DNA from: Actinomadura meyerae
GTDB taxonomy: Bacteria > Actinomycetota > Actinomycetes > Streptosporangiales > Streptosporangiaceae
Assembly (NCBI RefSeq): GCF_900188445.1
Contig: NZ_FZOR01000033.1
Coordinates: forward strand, 1 to 64,000
Length of the DNA: 64,000 nucleotides
Direction of reading: 5' to 3'
The position numbers and the translations under genes are program-made. How positions within the stretch are numbered: the first letter of the stretch is position 1; the number at the start of each line of letters is the position of its first letter. Of the stretch, positions 8,611 through 15,605 are shown piece after piece. The notes under the pieces were generated by a model that saw only the letters and a list, made by a program, of their open reading frames with translations, was not told the origin of the DNA and searched no databases.

Positions 8611-9648
8611 TTGATCAGCCCGGTCGCACGGCTGCGGGACCGTCTCGGCGAGCGCCGCGCCGGGCTCGTCCTGCTCGCCGTCCTGCTGCTCCTGGCCGTC
8701 GTCCCGGTGGTGGCGCTGCCCGCGGCGCGCTGCGAGGTGCTCGGCACCGGCTGCCGGACGCCCGCGCCGCAGGAGCAGCGCGCCGACCCGGTCTCCGCCG
8801 GCCGGCCGCCGACGCCGCTGGAGGTCGCCACCCGGGGCGCCTACGTCGCGCTCGGGGACTCCTACTCGGCGGGCGTCGGCGCGGAGGCGACCGCGGCCGA
8901 CCACAACCCGCTCGCCCGCTGCCACCGCACGTCCAAGGCGTACTACCACGAGGTCGCCGGGGCGTTCCGGTTCGCGAAGGGCACCTCATTCTGGGCCTGC
9001 TCGGGCGCGACGACCCGCGACGTCCTGAAGGGCCGGCACGGCGAACCCCCGCAGATCGACCGGATCGGACGCGACACGAGCCTGGTCACCATCAGCATCG
9101 GCGGCAACGACGTCGGGTTCTCCAAGGTCCTCGCCGGGTGCGTCGTGAAGCTGCCGTGGAGCCGGAGCTGCACCCGGCAGGGCGAGGAGGTCGCCCGGAA
9201 GATGGCCGAGCTGCGGCAGAGCCTGCCGTCCCTGCTGGCCGACATCACCGCGCGGGCCCCCTACGCCCGGGTGGTGGTGATGGGGTACCCGAAGGCGTTC
9301 TCCGAGGTCAGCGGCGTGGACGCGGACAACATCACGGTGTCGGACCAGCGCTGGCTGAACGCTCGCGCCTACGAGCTGGGGCAGCTGATCCGGCAGTCGG
9401 TCGAGGAGGCCGACGCGCGCAAGACCGCCACGCGCGCCCGCGGCAGCGTCGAGTTCATCGACGCCTACGGCGCGTTCGCCGGGCACGAGGTGGGCAGCAG
9501 CGACGCGTACATGAACGGCCTCGCGCTGAAGCTGCCCGCGCTGGAGGCCGAGCCGCGCAGCTACCACCCGACGGTCGCCGGCCAGCACGCCCTGGCGCAG
9601 CTGTTCATCGAGCAGATCAAGAAGGGCCCGGGCCGCCCGCTGTCCTAG
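8611..9648 (+). CDS. Secreted SGNH/GDSL-family lipase or esterase
   Basis: A 345-residue exported serine hydrolase. The N-terminus has basic residues and a hydrophobic stretch (LVLLAVLLLLAVVPVVALP, about residues 20-38), acting as a signal peptide or anchor. Catalytic blocks are all present: block I VALGDSYSAG with the nucleophile Ser (about residue 87), block III GGNDVGF with Gly and Asn for the oxyanion hole, and block V SYHPTVAGQ with the His. Paired cysteines suggest disulfides, as in Streptomyces secreted lipases. The TTG start is supported by AAGGAGG at 8600-8606. A TACAAT hexamer at 8544-8549 may be its -10 element. Confidence 0.9.
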   Translation: MISPVARLRDRLGERRAGLVLLAVLLLLAVVPVVALPAARCEVLGTGCRTPAPQEQRADPVSAGRPPTPLEVATRGAYVALGDSYSAGVGAEATAADHNPLARCHRTSKAYYHEVAGAFRFAKGTSFWACSGATTRDVLKGRHGEPPQIDRIGRDTSLVTISIGGNDVGFSKVLAGCVVKLPWSRSCTRQGEEVARKMAELRQSLPSLLADITARAPYARVVVMGYPKAFSEVSGVDADNITVSDQRWLNARAYELGQLIRQSVEEADARKTATRARGSVEFIDAYGAFAGHEVGSSDAYMNGLALKLPALEAEPRSYHPTVAGQHALAQLFIEQIKKGPGRPLS

Positions 9649-9706
9649 CGGGGGAGCGCCCCGCGCTTCGTAGGCTGGTATCGGACGTCCCGTCGAGGGG
9701 GGACCG

Positions 9707-10672
9707 ATGGCCATCACGATGGCGCTCGCCGGGGACACCATGCTCGGCCGCGGCGTAGGGGCGCAGATCGAGGCGTCGGGGCCGCACGGCCTGTTCTCCG
9801 GCGGCGTGCGCGACGCGTTCGCCGAGGCCGACCTGGCGCTGCTGAACCTGGAGTGCTGCGTCTCCGAGCGCGGACGGCCGTGGGACGCGCCGGGCAAGCC
9901 CTTCCACTTCCGGGCGCCGCCGGCCGCGGTCGACGTCCTGGCCGAGCTGGGCGTCGACTGCGTGACGGTCGCCAACAACCACGCCCTCGACTACGGCGCC
10001 GACGCCCTGGCGGACACGCTCGATCTCCTCGGCCAGGCGGGCATCAAGACGGTCGGAGCCGGGGAGGACCTCGCCGCCGCTCGGGCACCCGCCGTCCTGG
10101 AGGCCCAGGGGACGCGGGTCGCGGTGGTGGGCGTCACCGACCATCCCGCGGACTTCGCCGCGGGGCCTGATCGCCCGGGGGTCGCCTTCACCGATCTGCG
10201 GCAGGGCGTCCCGGACGACCTGGAGCGGCGGATCCGGGAACTGCGGGCCACCGCAGGCACCGTACTCGTCATGCCGCACTGGGGGCCGAACATGACCGCG
10301 GAGCCCCTGCCGTACGTCCGGCGCGCGGCGCGGGGCCTCGTGGACGCCGGCGCGTCGCTCGTCGCGGGCAGTTCGGCGCACGTGTTCCACGGCGTGGCCC
10401 CGCCGGTCGTGTTCGACATGGGCGACTTCATCGACGACTACATCGTCGATCCGCTGCTCCGCAACGACCTGGGGCTGCTGTTCCTGGTCACCCTGGACGA
10501 GGGAGGGCCGTCCCGGGTCGAGGCCGTGCCGCTCCGGCTCGGCTTCGCCCGCACGGAGTGCGCGGAGGGCGCCGACCACGCCTGGATCACCGAGCGGTTC
10601 ACCGCCGCCTGCCGCGCCTTCGGGACCCGCGTCGAGGTGCGTGGCGGCCGCCTCGTCACGGGCGGGCTATAG
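9707..10672 (+). CDS. CapA-family (poly-gamma-glutamate capsule type) metallophosphoesterase-like protein
   Basis: A 321-residue protein with the CapA/PGA_cap fold: MALAGDTMLGRGV at the start, LALLNLECCVSERG, VTVANNHALDYG (the N-N-H metal site), VMPHWGPN and VAGSSAHVFHGV, all in the order seen in CapA homologues. The family is calcineurin-like and takes part in polyglutamate capsule synthesis in Bacillus, but many actinobacterial members stand alone with unknown substrates. No signal peptide is visible and there are no capB or capC genes, so a capsule role is not supported here. The ribosome binding site is a GGGGGGA tract before the ATG. Confidence 0.85.
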   Translation: MAITMALAGDTMLGRGVGAQIEASGPHGLFSGGVRDAFAEADLALLNLECCVSERGRPWDAPGKPFHFRAPPAAVDVLAELGVDCVTVANNHALDYGADALADTLDLLGQAGIKTVGAGEDLAAARAPAVLEAQGTRVAVVGVTDHPADFAAGPDRPGVAFTDLRQGVPDDLERRIRELRATAGTVLVMPHWGPNMTAEPLPYVRRAARGLVDAGASLVAGSSAHVFHGVAPPVVFDMGDFIDDYIVDPLLRNDLGLLFLVTLDEGGPSRVEAVPLRLGFARTECAEGADHAWITERFTAACRAFGTRVEVRGGRLVTGGL

Positions 10673-10756
10673 CGGGTCGCCGAGCGGCCCGTACTCGTCC
10701 ACCAGCGCCTCGGCCCAGTGGGCGGCGAAGTCGGGCTGCGTGCCGTCGGCTCGCAT
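10667..10756 (-). pseudogene. Possible gene remnant or very small ORF antisense to the capA tail
   Basis: On the minus strand an ATG-started frame of 29 codons runs to a TAG inside the end of the CapA gene. Its peptide reads like a genuine protein C-terminus (PDFAAHWAEALVDEYGPL), with aromatic residues and a helical pattern unlike the Arg/Pro-rich nonsense of most antisense frames here. The frame stays open a few codons upstream (NCGCP). No ribosome binding site is visible. It may be the tail of a lost gene. Confidence 0.3.
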
Positions 10757-10802
10757 CGGGCAACCGCAGTTACGTACAGCGACGACAGGGTAGCCAGATG
10801 CA

Positions 10803-11804
10803 ATGACTGGCTCGCCTCACCCCTCCCACGGCGTCTCCTATCCGGTCACCGCGTTGTTCATGGCGGCGGTGTTCCTGCTGGGCGCGGCGTTCATCGCGTC
10901 CTACGTGGGCGGACTCCACGCGCCGCACCCGCACCGCGTGCCGGTGGCCGTGGTCGGCCCGCCGGACACGGCCGACCGCGTCGGCGCCGCGCTGAACCGC
11001 CGGGGCCGGGCGTTCGACACACGCCCGTACCCGACCATGCAGGCCGCGCAGCGGGCGATCCGCCACCGCGACGTCTACGGCGCCTACGTGCCGCAGCAGG
11101 GCCTGCTGCTGGTCACCACCGCCTTCGGTCCGGAGGTCGCCGGCCTGCTGCGCGGGTCGTTCTCGCAGGTCGCGGCGGCGTCCGGGCAGAACCTGTCGGA
11201 GCGGGACGTGGCGCCCGCCGACGCCGGGGACCCCGATGGGCTCGTCCCGTTCTACCTGGTGATCGGCTGGATCGTCAGCGCCTACCTGGTCGCCGCGATC
11301 GTCGGCCTGTACCGGGGGATGGCGGCCGTGACACCGCGGGACGCCGTCGTCCGCCTGCTGGCGTTCGCGGTCTACTCGGCGGCTGCGGGCGCCGCCGGGA
11401 CGCTGATCGTGGAGACCGGGTACGGCTACCTGTCCGGCCGCCCCTGGCTGCTCACCGGTATCGGGGCCCTGTGCGTGTTCGCCGTCGCTGTCGCGACGGC
11501 AGCCGCCGAGAGCCTGCTCGGCATCATCGGGACGGCGCTGGCGATCGTGGTGTTCGTCGTGCTCGGCAACCCGTCCGCGGGAGGGCCGCGCCCGCCGGAG
11601 ATGCTGCCGGGGTTCTGGCGGGACGTCGGACCGTGGCTGCCGAACTGGGCCGGCACGGAGGCCGTCCGGAACACCGTCTACTTCGGCGGCCACGACCTGA
11701 CCCGGCCGCTGATCGTCCTCGGCTGCTACGCCGCCGCCGGGATCGCGCTCGTCCTGCTCCTGGCGGGCCGCAGCAACCCCGTGATGCGGTTCCCCCGCGG
11801 CTGA
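10803..11804 (+). CDS. DUF3533/YhgE-like integral membrane protein
   Basis: A 333-residue membrane protein with one N-terminal helix (VTALFMAAVFLLGAAFIASYVGG), an extracytoplasmic domain of about 110 residues beginning HRVPVAVVGPP, and five to six further helices (YLVIGWIVSAYLVAAIVGLY, LLAFAVYSAAAGAAGTLIV, LLTGIGALCVFAVAVATAAA, LLGIIGTALAIVVFVVLG, LIVLGCYAAAGIALVLLLAG). This layout is that of the ABC-2/YhgE/DUF3533 superfamily, which includes phage-infection-protein-like proteins and ABC permeases lacking an ATPase. No ATPase gene is next to it. Function unknown. Its TGA abuts the stop of the convergent gene. Confidence 0.75.
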   Translation: MTGSPHPSHGVSYPVTALFMAAVFLLGAAFIASYVGGLHAPHPHRVPVAVVGPPDTADRVGAALNRRGRAFDTRPYPTMQAAQRAIRHRDVYGAYVPQQGLLLVTTAFGPEVAGLLRGSFSQVAAASGQNLSERDVAPADAGDPDGLVPFYLVIGWIVSAYLVAAIVGLYRGMAAVTPRDAVVRLLAFAVYSAAAGAAGTLIVETGYGYLSGRPWLLTGIGALCVFAVAVATAAAESLLGIIGTALAIVVFVVLGNPSAGGPRPPEMLPGFWRDVGPWLPNWAGTEAVRNTVYFGGHDLTRPLIVLGCYAAAGIALVLLLAGRSNPVMRFPRG

Positions 11805-11812
11805 TCAGCCGC
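11797..11812. terminator. Palindrome at abutting convergent stops
   Basis: A perfect 16-bp palindrome (GCGGCTGA and its complement) whose centre, TGATCA, is the two abutting stop codons of the convergent genes. A C-run and a G-run flank it and can extend the stem past a one-base bulge, so it could work as a bidirectional terminator. No T-tract follows on either side. Confidence 0.5.
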
Positions 11813-12542
11813 CGGGGAGGCCGAACCGGACCGGCACGCCCGGCGAGTACAGCACGCTGACCGGCTCGCCCAGCGGCCCCGGCAGCCCCGCCGCCGCCAC
11901 GAGGTCCTGCTCGCAGCGCAGCAGCGTCGCCCGGTGCAGCGGCCACCGCGGGTGGACGTTCGGCAGGAACCGCACCCGCCCGGACACCTCGGTGTGCATG
12001 CCCCAGCGCGCGGTCAGGAAGTGCTCCAGTTCGGTCGGCCTCTCCACCCGCCCGCCGATCCGCACGTCGATCCGGCTGCGGGCGCCGCGCGGCCCCGGCC
12101 ACCGCCGCGAGCTGGTGTAGCTGATGACGTCCTTGCGGGCCCGGACGGACATGCGAGACCACTGGTACGGCATCCGAAACCCCGCCCGCGCGATGGCCAC
12201 GGGCAGGAGCCGCGTGGCGTCCAGCGACCGGAACACCACGCCCCGGCGCCCCTGCGCGTCCACCGAGTACAGCCGGACGTTCGTCTCCGGGAACGTGCCG
12301 AAGTACGGGACGCCGGGCAGCCCGAGCCACCCGACCCGGTCCATCCAGAACGCGACGAGACCGACGTAGGTGACCCCGTCCAGCGTGTCGGGTCCGACGC
12401 CCTCCGGCAGCAGCGGCGCCACCCGGCGCGGCTCGACGGCCCAGTGGACGAACGCCAGGTCGAGCCACCACTGCGTGAGCAGCGGCCGGGAGATCACTCC
12501 CGGCGCATCGGCGGCGATGGGCTCCGGCACCACGGACACCAC
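11805..12542 (-). CDS. DUF2071 (YqjF-like) family protein
   Basis: About 245 residues. Family features in order: LTQWWLDLAFVHWAVEPRRVAPLLPEG-type opening, VGLVAFWMDRV, PYFGTFPETNVRLYSVDAQGRRGVVFRSLDATRL (the strongly conserved centre with NVR and DxxGRxGV), then LEHFLTARWGMHTE near the end. DUF2071 proteins have an acetoacetate-decarboxylase-like fold; their reaction is unknown. The start is uncertain: four GTG codons lie at 12530-12542, and I took the longest. The gene is followed closely by the methyltransferase gene upstream on the same strand (about 50 nt), so they may be co-transcribed. Confidence 0.85.
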   Translation of the reverse strand: MVSVVPEPIAADAPGVISRPLLTQWWLDLAFVHWAVEPRRVAPLLPEGVGPDTLDGVTYVGLVAFWMDRVGWLGLPGVPYFGTFPETNVRLYSVDAQGRRGVVFRSLDATRLLPVAIARAGFRMPYQWSRMSVRARKDVISYTSSRRWPGPRGARSRIDVRIGGRVERPTELEHFLTARWGMHTEVSGRVRFLPNVHPRWPLHRATLLRCEQDLVAAAGLPGPLGEPVSVLYSPGVPVRFGLPGG

Positions 12543-12595
12543 CGCATCGTCCCATACCCGCCGGTCACCTGGACCAGGGGCGGCGAGGAGCGACG

Positions 12596-13606
12596 TCAGC
12601 CGGACGGCCGCAGCTCGATGATCGAGTGCAGCCCGCCGCGCTCGACCGGGCCGACGCGCAGACTGGCCTGCGCGGCCAGATCGCCCAGCTCGTCGAGGGT
12701 GCGTTCCCTGCCGCGGACGTAGCAGAGCATGCGCAGGTCGCCTTCGGTGTCCCGCGTGGCGCCCTCGACGTTGGCGACGTTCTCCACGACGAGCACCTTC
12801 CCCGTTCCCGAGGCCGCCTCGGCGCACCGCCGCAGAATGCGGAGTGCGTGCTCGTCGTCCCAGTCGTGGAGGACGCCCGAGAGCAGGTATCCGCCCGCCC
12901 CGGCGGGCAGGGGGTCGAAGAAGCTGCCCGCCTCGGCGTCCGCCCGATCGTCCAGTCCGGCCTCGGCGATGGCCCGCTCGGCGCGTGCGACGGGCCCGTC
13001 CAGGTCGATCACCGTTCCCCGCAGGTTCTCGTGGGCGCGGAGGAGGGCGATCAGCAGGCTCCCGTCACCGCCGCCCACATCGACCACGTGTCCGAGGCCG
13101 CCCCAGGGGTAGGCGGCGGCGAGAGCGGGCGCCTCCTCAGCCAGCCGCCCGCCCATCAGCGCGTCGAACGACGCCGCACGCCCCGGGTCGGCGGACAGGT
13201 CGTCCCAGAACGTCCGGCCGAAGCGACGCGGGAAGGCGGGTTCCCCGGTGCGGACGGTGTGCAGCATCTCGACGAAGCACAGGTCGGCGTGCCCGATGGC
13301 CCCGTCCAGATCGAGCCAGCGCCGCAGGCCGCCCGGATGGTCGTCGCGAAGCTGCTCGCCCAGGGGCGTCAGCCCATAGGCGCCGTCCTCCCGGGTCAGC
13401 GCGCCGAAGGTCACCAGATGTTCGAGTACCCGTCGCAGTGCGTCGGGTTCGGCGTCCACCGCTACGGCGAGAGCTTCGCTCGTCCGCGTGCCGTCCGCGA
13501 TGTGATCGGCGACCCGAAGTGTCGCCGCGACTCGAATGGCCATCGGGGTGAGCAGATCGGCGGCCGCCCACAATCTCCCGCCCCATCCCGCGGTTTCTTC
13601 GGCCAC
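12596..13606 (-). CDS. SAM-dependent O-methyltransferase (hydroxyneurosporene/polyketide type)
   Basis: A 336-residue class I methyltransferase of the type acting on aromatic polyketides or other small phenols. Residues 10-95 form the winged-helix dimerisation domain (VLEHLVTFGALTREDGAYGLTPLGEQL). The SAM site is VVDVGGGDGSLLIALL (about residue 175), followed by the acidic VIDLDGP and SFFDPLPAGAGGYLLSGVLHDWDDEHALRIL, which carries the catalytic His and the conserved HDWDD. It ends with LVVENV and LDELGDLA. The GTG start has a GGGAGG ribosome binding site. No other secondary-metabolite genes are near, so the substrate is unknown. Confidence 0.9.
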   Translation of the reverse strand: MAEETAGWGGRLWAAADLLTPMAIRVAATLRVADHIADGTRTSEALAVAVDAEPDALRRVLEHLVTFGALTREDGAYGLTPLGEQLRDDHPGGLRRWLDLDGAIGHADLCFVEMLHTVRTGEPAFPRRFGRTFWDDLSADPGRAASFDALMGGRLAEEAPALAAAYPWGGLGHVVDVGGGDGSLLIALLRAHENLRGTVIDLDGPVARAERAIAEAGLDDRADAEAGSFFDPLPAGAGGYLLSGVLHDWDDEHALRILRRCAEAASGTGKVLVVENVANVEGATRDTEGDLRMLCYVRGRERTLDELGDLAAQASLRVGPVERGGLHSIIELRPSG

Positions 13607-13990
13607 GGCGCCTCCCTCACTCGCAGGACATCACCGGAGACGCTACTCCGGAGGGCCGCCCGCTGTCCGCGCCCGGCAATACCTGAAAAGAAACCGTCTG
13701 CGGCGCTACTCCAATTCGGGCCGGACGATGTGCCAGCCGCCCGAACAGCGCCCGACCTTCGGGGGCCACCTCAGCCGTGCACCTGCCTCGCCATACTTGA
13801 ACCGGTAAAAAAGGAGACCTCAGCCACGCGCACGTCATAAAGGGACGCGCCAGAAGAAGACCGGCGGCCGTGCGACGACCGATATGCGTCCTCGGTTCGC
13901 AGGGCCCCGTCCGGAGTGCCGCCGAGGTCCGCGCCGAGGCGGAAGCGGATCACACCTTTCCGGATCTTCTGCGGACGGTAAATTCTGATC
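13607..13990. other. Divergent intergenic region
   Basis: 384 nt between the methyltransferase (minus) and the kinase (plus). It is noticeably less GC-rich than its surroundings, with AT-rich patches near 13683-13692 and 13805-13814 and a GGAGACGCTACTCC stem near 13632. I see no credible gene. The right end holds the kinase promoter. Confidence 0.6.
13979..13984 (+). promoter_or_regulatory. -10 element of the leaderless kinase gene
   Basis: TAAATT followed by 6 nt and then the GTG at 13991, so the mRNA is predicted to begin at the start codon. TTTCCG at about the right distance upstream is a weak -35. Confidence 0.5.
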
Positions 13991-15547
13991 GTGAGCTGGG
14001 ACCGCGAAGGTGTGCTGGCAGGCCGCTACCGGAAGCTCGGGCGGATCGGGCAGGGCGGCATGGGGGCGGTGTGGCGCGCCCTCGACACCGATCTCGACCG
14101 CGAGGTCGCGATCAAGGAACTGCGGGTGCCCGAGCAGGTCACCGAGCAGGAGCGGGCGGTGTGGTACTCGCGGATGGAGCGCGAGGCGCGGGCCGCCGCC
14201 AGGCTGAGGCACCCGGCCATCGTCACCGTCTACGACCGGGTCATGGGCGAGGACGGCCGTCCGTGGATCGTGATGGAGCTGATCCACGGGCGGTCACTGG
14301 AGCAAATGCTGGCCGAGCGGGGAAGGCTGCCGGCGCACCAGGTCGCCGCGATCGGCCTGGCGATGCTGGACGCGCTGTCGGCCGCGCACGCGCAAGGCAT
14401 CGTGCACCGCGACGTCAAACCCGCCAACGTCCTGCTCGAAGGCGATCGGGTCGTCCTCACCGATTTCGGCATCGCCGCCGTAGAAGGCGACGCCACCCTC
14501 ACCCGCTCCGGTGCGGTGCTGGGCACGCCCGCCTACATGTCCCCAGAGCAGGTGCAGGGCGAGACCGTCACGCCCGCCTCCGACCTGTGGTCGTTAGGCG
14601 CGACCCTCTACGCGGCGGTGGAGGGCCGCCCGCCGTTCACCGCTCCCACGCACGGGGCGCTGTTCATTGCCATCGCGACGCGGGAGCCACCCCCACCCGT
14701 CTGCGGCGGACCGCTCGCGCGGCTCCTGGACGGTCTGCTCCACAAGGACCCGGCCGCCCGGCTGTCCGCCACCCAGGCCCGCGAACTGCTCGCACTAGCG
14801 TCCACTGACGCAGAACGACATCCCGCCGCGCACAGTGCACCTGCCTCGCGCATCACCTCGTCACCTGGACCCGCGACCCGCGTCGACATCGTGCCCCAGA
14901 CTGCCCGTGCGCGTCCGGCGGCCGTGCGGCGTGCCCTCGTCTGCGGCTGGATCGCGGTCGTCGGCTCGCTGCTGCTGCCGTTAGGGCTCGGGGAGGATAT
15001 CGCTCTGAAGGTCCTTCTGGACGAGGGCCCGTCCTGGATGCTGTGGGTGCTGGTGGCGCTGTTCGCCGTCTCGGCGCTGCAGTGGAGGTTTCCTCATCGG
15101 GCCGTGCCGGCACTCGCCATCGTGATCGCTCTCGATCTGGCGCTCTTCTTGGCGGCGCCGCTGGGAAGGGTTTCGGTCGCGCAGGTCTTTCCCCACACCG
15201 ACATCATCCCCGTCGGCTACGGCCTGGCCTTCGGCTGGCTCGCGGGCGCGGTAGCGCTCATGCTGGCGTTCGCGGGGTTGAACGGGGCGCTGATCTCCCG
15301 GATCCAGTCCCCTCGGGCACGGGTGGCGGTGTCCGGAGCGGCCGTGGTCCTCGAAGGTCTCGTCGCGGTGCTCTGGCCCGTGCTCGTTTCGTGGGCCCTG
15401 ACCGAGCCGATCACGCTGAGCCCGATCACGTACGACTTCATCGAGGGATGGATGTTCAAGACGTTGCTCGGCCTCGTGTGGATCGCCTGGAGCACGGCTC
15501 AGCTCGCTCCCCGCCTCCGCCGGACCGCAGCGGAATCCGGCGCCTGA
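13991..15547 (+). CDS. Membrane serine/threonine protein kinase with C-terminal six-helix domain
   Basis: A 518-residue eukaryote-type kinase. Residues 1-265 are the kinase domain: Gly loop GQGGMGAVW, VAIKEL Lys (about residue 41), catalytic HRDVKPANVLL (about 138-148), TDFGIAA, activation-loop GTPAYMSPEQ and SDLWSLGATLYAAVEGRPPF. All catalytic residues are present. A short linker rich in Ala, Ser and Pro (270-310) leads to about six hydrophobic helices (310-505). There are no PASTA repeats, so it is not the PknB cell-wall type; the membrane part itself would have to sense. It converges on the LIVBP-like membrane receptor gene. Start and leaderless promoter: GTG 6 nt after TAAATT. Confidence 0.92.
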   Translation: MSWDREGVLAGRYRKLGRIGQGGMGAVWRALDTDLDREVAIKELRVPEQVTEQERAVWYSRMEREARAAARLRHPAIVTVYDRVMGEDGRPWIVMELIHGRSLEQMLAERGRLPAHQVAAIGLAMLDALSAAHAQGIVHRDVKPANVLLEGDRVVLTDFGIAAVEGDATLTRSGAVLGTPAYMSPEQVQGETVTPASDLWSLGATLYAAVEGRPPFTAPTHGALFIAIATREPPPPVCGGPLARLLDGLLHKDPAARLSATQARELLALASTDAERHPAAHSAPASRITSSPGPATRVDIVPQTARARPAAVRRALVCGWIAVVGSLLLPLGLGEDIALKVLLDEGPSWMLWVLVALFAVSALQWRFPHRAVPALAIVIALDLALFLAAPLGRVSVAQVFPHTDIIPVGYGLAFGWLAGAVALMLAFAGLNGALISRIQSPRARVAVSGAAVVLEGLVAVLWPVLVSWALTEPITLSPITYDFIEGWMFKTLLGLVWIAWSTAQLAPRLRRTAAESGA

Positions 15548-15605
15548 CCCACCCCCCGACTGAGCCGCCCAGCGACCCGACGGGCTGGCCCTGCCACCCC
15601 GCTGC

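Noticed and set aside
9707..10672. Poly-gamma-glutamate capsule locus
   Set aside because: Only a CapA-like protein is present, without capB, capC or a synthetase; many actinobacterial CapA-like proteins stand alone.
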